From: CAYRYU01 sp964428355
GTDB taxonomy: Bacteria; Muiribacteriota; Ozemobacteria; Ozemobacterales; Ozemobacteraceae
Length of the DNA stretch: 29,292 nucleotides
Assembly: GCA_964428355.1 (NCBI GenBank)
Contig: CAYRYU010000091.1
Coordinates: forward strand, 1 to 29,292
Direction: 5' to 3'
Shown: positions 25,439-29,292 of the stretch, piece after piece
How the letters are laid out: every line of letters starts with the position of its first letter
Position numbering within the stretch: position 1 is the first letter of the stretch
Program-made: the position numbers and the translations under genes
Notes under the pieces: generated by a model
The model's input: only the letters and a program-made list of their open reading frames with translations
What the model was told of the DNA's origin: nothing
The model's database searches: none

Positions 25439-26353
25439 CTACTTGGCGTTGCTCTGCCGAAGGAGAGTGATGTATTTGTTATAGGCATTCCGGTAAGCGG
25501 TGAGGGCTTTCTGGGTATCGGACCGAAGCATGTTGCTCCTCATCTCTTCATCCGGGTTCTCGGTTCCACCGATGTTGGTCACGATGTTTATGTAGGCATT
25601 GTAGGCTTTGATGTACTCCGCATGGGCCGATTTGAGAGAGTCGGAAGCGGCGACGGAGGAAGTGGTGGTGGGAACTTCCGTAGAAGCCGGGGTGGTGTTT
25701 CCACTGACCGTGATTTCCGTGGTCGCAGGCTGTCCGGAACTGGTCGGGATTTCGCTCGAAGTGGTCGTTCCGACATCCCTGCTCACGACGACCTCACTGG
25801 TAGGAACGGAGACACTGGTGCTGACGGTCGAGGGGAGATTTCCACCATTGGAAATGGTCTGGGACTGCCTCTTGTACTTCTTCCACAACAGATAGCCGAC
25901 GACGGCTGCGCCAATGATCACGAGGGCGGGAATGAACAAGGGGCTTCCGATGATCCCACCGATGAATCCGGCGATTCCGGAGAACATTCCACCGATGGCG
26001 GCTCCAAGAGAACCAAGGGCCCCGACGACGAATCCGCCTGCGGAAACGATTCCGCCCCAGATGGCGGTTCCGATTCCGGCGATTCCGGATCCGAGTCCGG
26101 CAACCGTGGCCACAGCGGCTCCACCACCGGCAACCGTCGCTCCGGAAGCGAATCCGACGGCGGAAGCGATGTAGGGTGCGGCGAGGATGGCCCCACCGGC
26201 AGCTGCTACTGTGGTGAGAACGGGATGTTTCTTAACGGTGTCTTTGATCTTGGTGAACAATCCGCCTTCAGCAGATGTTCCGAAGGCCGTAAGAAGCATC
26301 ACCACGCTCAAGGTTGTCGCCAGAGTTTTCAGAAAACTTCTGTTCAACCTCAT
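25439..26353 (-). CDS. Gly/Ala-rich hydrophobic membrane protein with Ser/Thr linker
   Basis: The 304-residue product has a signal-like start (MRLNRSFLKTLATTLSVVMLLTAFG). A long Gly/Ala/Ile/Val segment (about 45-155) is rich in GxxxG-type spacing, ending in a membrane helix stopped by WKKYKRQ. A Ser/Thr/Val-rich linker (about 165-235) precedes a helical C-terminus with two matching motifs (AEYIKAYNAYI and AYRNAYNKYI). Glycine-zipper segments pack in membranes and occur in pore-forming or channel proteins, but no named family is recognised. AAGGAGG precedes the ATG closely, and the surrounding AAAACC/GGTTTT dyad could fold over it. A terminator follows the stop. Confidence 0.8.
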   Translation of the reverse strand: MRLNRSFLKTLATTLSVVMLLTAFGTSAEGGLFTKIKDTVKKHPVLTTVAAAGGAILAAPYIASAVGFASGATVAGGGAAVATVAGLGSGIAGIGTAIWGGIVSAGGFVVGALGSLGAAIGGMFSGIAGFIGGIIGSPLFIPALVIIGAAVVGYLLWKKYKRQSQTISNGGNLPSTVSTSVSVPTSEVVVSRDVGTTTSSEIPTSSGQPATTEITVSGNTTPASTEVPTTTSSVAASDSLKSAHAEYIKAYNAYINIVTNIGGTENPDEEMRSNMLRSDTQKALTAYRNAYNKYITLLRQSNAK

Positions 26354-26489
26354 AAAACCTCCTTAAGGTTTTCACCAAAAAATGGGATTTCAGGACGTTT
26401 CTCTCCGGGTGCACCTCCTTCGTTAAAGGAAAAATGGGTTTGGGTAAGATTTGGTTGGGTAGTGGGTTGGGTAGAACGGGTATGAAGAA

Positions 26490-26517
26490 GAACCCCGCCT
26501 CGGGTAAAGCGGGGTTC
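26490..26517 (-). terminator. Hairpin downstream of the secreted beta-rich gene
   Basis: GAACCCCGC (26490-26498) pairs with GCGGGGTTC (26509-26517). Read leftward it is followed only by CTTCTTC, so termination is moderate. It lies ~140 bp past the stop at 26656. Confidence 0.55.
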
Positions 26518-26655
26518 CAGCTTCCGTGTACAATTTGGGATCGGAGGGCCGATCCTGACTGGTCTCGAGCTGGGTACCGATCGTTTTTTCAAGGATCAAG
26601 GGTTGTCTTGTATCCAATTATACGAACGGAACCCGGGACCGTCAACCGAGAGGGA

Positions 26656-27420
26656 TTATTTTACAATTCCCATTTTGAGGGTGAGGTTCATGCGGGTGTC
26701 GATCTTTTCCTTCTTCCCGCCGCCCATGTCGTTTTCCATGATCATGACCATGCTGGAGGTGACTTCGTTCTTGACCATGATGCCGTTTTTGTAGGCGAAC
26801 CAGATCTTGCCGTCGGCCTTGACGTTGAGGTTGATGCTTCCGGTGTCTCCGGCTTCGCTGGTGACGGAAGACTGGAGCTTGCAGCACTCGTAGCCGTCGA
26901 TGGTCTCGAAACCGAGAACGGTGTATTTCACTTTGAGGGGAATGGGCAGCTGGGGGTTGGGGCTGATGGTGGAATCCCAGGAGTCACCAACGCCGACCGG
27001 CTTCTGGGGGAACTTGATCTGCATCTGGTTGAAGTTGGCGCCTTGATCCATGCCTTCGGATTCGAGGACTTCGCCGTTCTTGGCCATTTTGACCTTGATT
27101 ATCTGGCCGATGTTGGGGAGGGGGGTGGGGGTGTCGTTGACCGTGATGGTGCCTTCGGTGATGGTGGTGGTCATTTCGACATTGCCATTCTTGTCGACGC
27201 CGGTGACTTTTTGCTCGAGGGACATCGCGGTCTCGAGATTGGTTTTCTGAGCCCTTTGCATGGCGGTCACGACGGTGGTGCCCTGGATGTTCATCTTGTA
27301 TTTCACGGTTGTGCCGGGGGCGGGGCTATACTGAAGGAGGACTTTCTCGGCAGGGGCCGCGAAAACTGCGGCGGACAGGAGGCACAGGATACCCAACACG
27401 ACGAAAAAACGTTTTGACAT
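26656..27420 (-). CDS. Secreted beta-rich protein of unknown function
   Basis: A 254-residue protein with a signal peptide (MSKRFFVVLGILCLLSAAVFAAP). The mature part alternates polar and hydrophobic residues typical of beta strands (GTTVKYKMNIQGTTVV, VEMTTTITEGTITV, IPLKVKYTVLGFETIDGYEC) and includes GDSWDSTI. The layout recalls the secreted DUF6263-type proteins, but this is a resemblance, not an assignment. Two adjacent Cys (ECCKL) are present. AAAGGAG lies about 10 bases before the ATG. It has its own promoter and an ~80-nt 5' UTR with a strong hairpin. Confidence 0.8.
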   Translation of the reverse strand: MSKRFFVVLGILCLLSAAVFAAPAEKVLLQYSPAPGTTVKYKMNIQGTTVVTAMQRAQKTNLETAMSLEQKVTGVDKNGNVEMTTTITEGTITVNDTPTPLPNIGQIIKVKMAKNGEVLESEGMDQGANFNQMQIKFPQKPVGVGDSWDSTISPNPQLPIPLKVKYTVLGFETIDGYECCKLQSSVTSEAGDTGSINLNVKADGKIWFAYKNGIMVKNEVTSSMVMIMENDMGGGKKEKIDTRMNLTLKMGIVK

Positions 27421-27470
27421 CTACTCAAATCTCCTTTCAAGTATGCGAGATATGTTGTTGTCCGTTTATA

Positions 27471-27498
27471 ACCGGACCCCTGAGTATGGGGATCCGGT
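27471..27498 (-). promoter_or_regulatory. 5' UTR hairpin of the secreted beta-rich gene
   Basis: On the minus strand ACCGGATCCCC pairs with GGGGTCCGGT (one bulged T, 7-base loop). It lies between the predicted start of transcription and the SD, with no U-run. Confidence 0.5.
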
Positions 27499-27508
27499 CA
27501 ATGGGGTG

Positions 27509-27537
27509 AGAATAGCATAGGTGAGGGGGGGTGTCAA
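27509..27537 (-). promoter_or_regulatory. Sigma70-like promoter of the secreted beta-rich gene
   Basis: Minus strand: TTGACA (27537-27532, perfect), a 17-base spacer and TATTCT (27514-27509). Transcription would start near 27502. Confidence 0.7.
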
Positions 27538-27600
27538 GAAAATCCGGGCATAAAATCGTCTTCGGGTGGGAAAGTCCGCAGATCAAAGGACGGCGTGGTC

Positions 27601-27630
27601 TTGTCAGCATCCGAGGGGTTTGGTTATAAT
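27601..27630 (+). promoter_or_regulatory. Sigma70-like promoter of the DsrE-like gene
   Basis: TTGTCA (27601-27606), an 18-base spacer and a perfect TATAAT (27625-27630). Transcription would start near 27637, which excludes the upstream in-frame ATG at 27566 as the translation start. Confidence 0.8.
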
Positions 27631-27649
27631 ATGGCATTCTGCGGAGGTT

Positions 27650-28072
27650 GTGTCTCTGGACGGTAAGAACGATCTCAGTTACAAGCATTTCGAGGACGTC
27701 TATTTTGAAAAGCGCGTCTGGATGCCTTCCGCCAACATTTCGAACTATGTGATGATCTTTACCCGTCTTTCCCTGGGCAACCGGGATTCCCTGGGCCGGG
27801 TTTCCTTCAAGAACCTGGTGATAACCCTTTCGGAAAGCGAAATCGTTCCCCGGGTCCTGGTCTTCTGGAATAGCGCGGTGAAGGCCTGCGTCGAAGGAAG
27901 TCCCCTTCTTGGGTTTCTGTCGAAGATCGAGAAGACCGGCGTCCGGATCCTGGTTTCCGGGTTTGCCCTGGAGAAGTTGATGATCAAGGAGAAGTTGCGG
28001 GTCGGGAAGCTGGCGAACAATTTCGATCTTCTCGAGGCCATCCACAAGGCCCAGAAAGTGGTCAGTTTCTGA
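27650..28072 (+). CDS. DsrE/YedF C-terminal-like protein without the usual cysteines
   Basis: About 140 residues from GTG 27650. The reading from ATG 27566 crosses the promoter and is rejected. GGAGG at 27643-27647 is close to the GTG, and a CTG at 27656 has better spacing, so the exact start is open. The body matches the DsrE-like domain that follows TusA/SirA in YedF proteins: LGRVSFKNLVITLSE, VLVFWNSAVKACVEGSPLL and EKTGVRILVSGFALEKLMIK, then KLRVGKLANNFDLLEAI. In YedF-type proteins the segment here reading VSGFALE normally carries cysteines (SCGTCL-like). They are absent, so sulfur transfer is doubtful. No TusA-like domain is attached. Confidence 0.75.
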   Translation: MSLDGKNDLSYKHFEDVYFEKRVWMPSANISNYVMIFTRLSLGNRDSLGRVSFKNLVITLSESEIVPRVLVFWNSAVKACVEGSPLLGFLSKIEKTGVRILVSGFALEKLMIKEKLRVGKLANNFDLLEAIHKAQKVVSF

Positions 28073-28122
28073 ACTTGATCCCGGTTCCGGGCAGCCATCT
28101 CGGGCAATCCCCCGTTTTCTGG

Positions 28123-28151
28123 TTGACATTCGACGTCCGACGTGGTAAATT
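28123..28151 (+). promoter_or_regulatory. tRNA operon promoter
   Basis: TTGACA (28123-28128, perfect), a 17-base spacer and TAAATT (28146-28151), placed ~20 bases before the first tRNA. Confidence 0.8.
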
Positions 28152-28170
28152 TGAAACCTGCTGACATCAG

Positions 28171-28243
28171 GGGCGGTTAGCTCAGTTGGCAGAGCGCCTG
28201 CCTTACACGCAGGTGGTCGGCGGTTCGAGTCCGTCATCGCCCA
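28171..28243 (+). tRNA. tRNA-Val (UAC)
   Basis: Cloverleaf with acceptor GGGCGGT/ATCGCCC, anticodon stem CCTGC/GCAGG, anticodon TAC (28204-28206), TTCGAGT T-loop and discriminator A. CCA is not encoded. First gene of a four-tRNA operon. Confidence 0.97.
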
Positions 28244-28259
28244 TGGCTCAGAAATTCAA

Positions 28260-28333
28260 GGGGTCGTAGTTCAGTCGGTTAGAACGCCTGCCTGTCACGC
28301 AGGAGGCCGCGAGTTCGAGTCTCGTCGACCCCG
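28260..28333 (+). tRNA. tRNA-Asp (GUC)
   Basis: Acceptor GGGGTCG/CGACCCC, anticodon GTC (28294-28296), discriminator G as expected for tRNA-Asp. CCA is not encoded. Confidence 0.97.
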
Positions 28334-28342
28334 CTGTCCTTT

Positions 28343-28415
<73 letters not shown>

Positions 28416-28434
28416 TTGTTTTGTTTAGGGTGCC

Positions 28435-28506
28435 GGCGGCATAGCCAAGTGGTAAGGCGACGGTCTGCAAAACCGTTATACATCGGTTCGAATCCGATTG
28501 CCGCCT
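28435..28506 (+). tRNA. tRNA-Cys (GCA)
   Basis: Acceptor GGCGGCA/TGCCGCC, anticodon GCA (28467-28469) and discriminator T, the identity base of tRNA-Cys. CCA is not encoded. Confidence 0.97.
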
Positions 28507-28533
28507 CTGGATCGGAAAACGTGTTCGAGAAGA

Positions 28534-28566
28534 CCCCTGCCTCAGGGCAGGGGCTTTTTTATTTTT
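28534..28566 (+). terminator. Terminator of the tRNA operon
   Basis: CCCCTGCC (28534-28541) pairs with GGCAGGGG (28546-28553), followed by a long T-rich tract. Confidence 0.93.
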
Positions 28567-28589
28567 GAATGGTGCCCGGGAGAGGCAGT

Positions 28590-29292
28590 TCAGGAATTCT
28601 GGTGGGGGGTGGAGGGGTTTTTGGAAAACCACCCTGCGACCTTGCCGAGGATCTTTTTCCCCGCCTCGACGGTTTCAGAGACCACCTTCTGGACTTTTTC
28701 CGAGTTCTCGTCCAGGCGGATCCTTTCGGCGGTTTCCCGGATCTTGTCCTGGACCTCCTGGGATTCGGTTTGCAGGAGCTGTTCGAGGAATTTCAGCGAC
28801 GCGTTTCCGCCTATTCCCCCGATTGCGTCGAGGGCTGCGTCGCAAATCAGGGGATCCCGGACGAGGTCGGCAAGGATGGGGAGATACTCCGGGGCCTTCA
28901 GGACCTTCGCGGAGTGGCATGCCGCGATGACGAAATGGGGTTTGTCACTCATCTGGAACATTCTAGCCAGGACCGTCTTCGAGGATTCGGGGTCGAACTC
29001 CCTGAGAACTCTTCCGGCATTTGCCCGGACACGATGGGAGTTATGACCAAGAACCTGTGAGATCAGGACTACCGTCTTCGGGCTCTTTATGAACCCGATC
29101 CCCTCGATGGCGTTGGCAATGACCCTGTCATCAGGATGCCGAAGATAGGGGCCGATTAGGGTGAGGAGATCCTCGTCGGGGAATGTGGCGGGGATGTTCT
29201 TCACGAGAAACGATATCTGGACAGCTTCCGTGCACGATTTCAGATACTCCAGGAACCGGGGGAGATCTTCTTTCCGGCGTTGTTCGAGGAGT
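28590..29292 (-). CDS. HEAT-repeat protein, C-terminal part (5' end outside window)
   Basis: The frame is open from the right edge (LLEQRRKEDLPRFLEYLKSC) through to a stop at 28590, so the visible 234 residues are the end of a longer protein. The GTG at 29204 is internal. HEAT-type helix pairs are clear: LTLIGPYLRHPDDRVIANAI, VVLISQVLGHNSHRVRANAG and LPILADLVRDPLICDAALDA. An amphipathic Lys/Glu-rich helical tail ends in KILGKVAGWFSKN. It has the same architecture class as the HEAT protein at 2441-4891, but without the membrane segment in the visible part. It converges on the tRNA operon. Confidence 0.85.
   Translation of the reverse strand, partial: LLEQRRKEDLPRFLEYLKSCTEAVQISFLVKNIPATFPDEDLLTLIGPYLRHPDDRVIANAIEGIGFIKSPKTVVLISQVLGHNSHRVRANAGRVLREFDPESSKTVLARMFQMSDKPHFVIAACHSAKVLKAPEYLPILADLVRDPLICDAALDAIGGIGGNASLKFLEQLLQTESQEVQDKIRETAERIRLDENSEKVQKVVSETVEAGKKILGKVAGWFSKNPSTPHQNS

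Noticed and set aside
26434..26476. G-rich stretch with several GGG runs as a G-quadruplex.
   Set aside because: One loop would be about 12 bases long, and the runs are part of a simple GGTTGGGTA microrepeat; not strong enough.
27566..27649. ATG at 27566 as start of the DsrE-like protein.
   Set aside because: It lies upstream of a near-consensus promoter, so it would not be in the transcript.
27631..27666. 11-residue ORF (MAFCGGCVSGR) just after the TATAAT box.
   Set aside because: Its ATG would be at or upstream of the predicted transcription start and it has no SD.

Overview
The window looks like a moderately GC-rich, diderm (Gram-negative-type) bacterium, probably from a metagenome or draft assembly, because it contains a run of exactly 100 Ns (16038-16137). 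Two TolC-type outer-membrane channels, a MacA/MacB-type exporter, lipoproteins and many signal peptides support an outer membrane. Nearly every gene has a strong Shine-Dalgarno (SD) sequence, and several sigma70-like promoters and rho-independent terminators can be read. The four tRNA genes do not encode CCA. The phylum cannot be fixed from sequence alone. The mix of secreted TPR proteins, HEAT-repeat proteins, a ComB-family phosphatase and many unrecognised secreted proteins fits a poorly cultured lineage.

Layout, left to right: (1) 1-2440: a terminator, a minus-strand lipoprotein/TPR-protein pair, a divergent bacterioferritin, then an imperfect inverted repeat. (2) 2441-5875: minus-strand nadC followed by a large HEAT-repeat protein with a C-terminal membrane anchor. 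(3) 6138-12540: a plus-strand export operon tolC1 - macA-like - ABC ATPase - ABC permease, the first four genes joined by ATGA overlaps, then a second TolC-like gene. A near-consensus promoter lies so close to the first ATG that its mRNA may be leaderless. (4) 12626-16441: two unrecognised envelope proteins, each with a 60-bp (20-residue) tandem repeat near its C-terminus. The second is a cysteine-peptidase-like protein interrupted by the assembly gap, which falls inside its repeat. (5) 16498-18037: two small ORFs, a MerR-type regulator and a ComB-family phosphatase. (6) 18155-19834 (minus): a secreted protein joining an HEXXH metallopeptidase-like domain to a CAP/SCP domain. (7) 20280-24538: four secreted TPR-type proteins, two of which share a distinctive ~65-residue C-terminal module; a third is partly similar and one is a lipoprotein with Asp/Tyr-rich repeats. 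(8) 24718-25234: a decayed gene with several frameshifts. (9) 25439-27420 (minus): a Gly/Ala-rich hydrophobic membrane protein and a secreted beta-rich protein. (10) 27650-28072: a DsrE/YedF-like protein that has lost the usual cysteines. (11) 28171-28506: a tRNA operon Val-Asp-Phe-Cys with its own promoter and terminator. (12) 28590-29292 (minus): the C-terminal part of another HEAT-repeat protein, cut by the window edge.

The coherent functional units are the tripartite export operon and the secreted TPR array. The TPR array with its shared C-terminal module, the HEXXH-CAP fusion and the repeat-tailed peptidase-like protein are the least familiar content and the best candidates for undescribed envelope biology.
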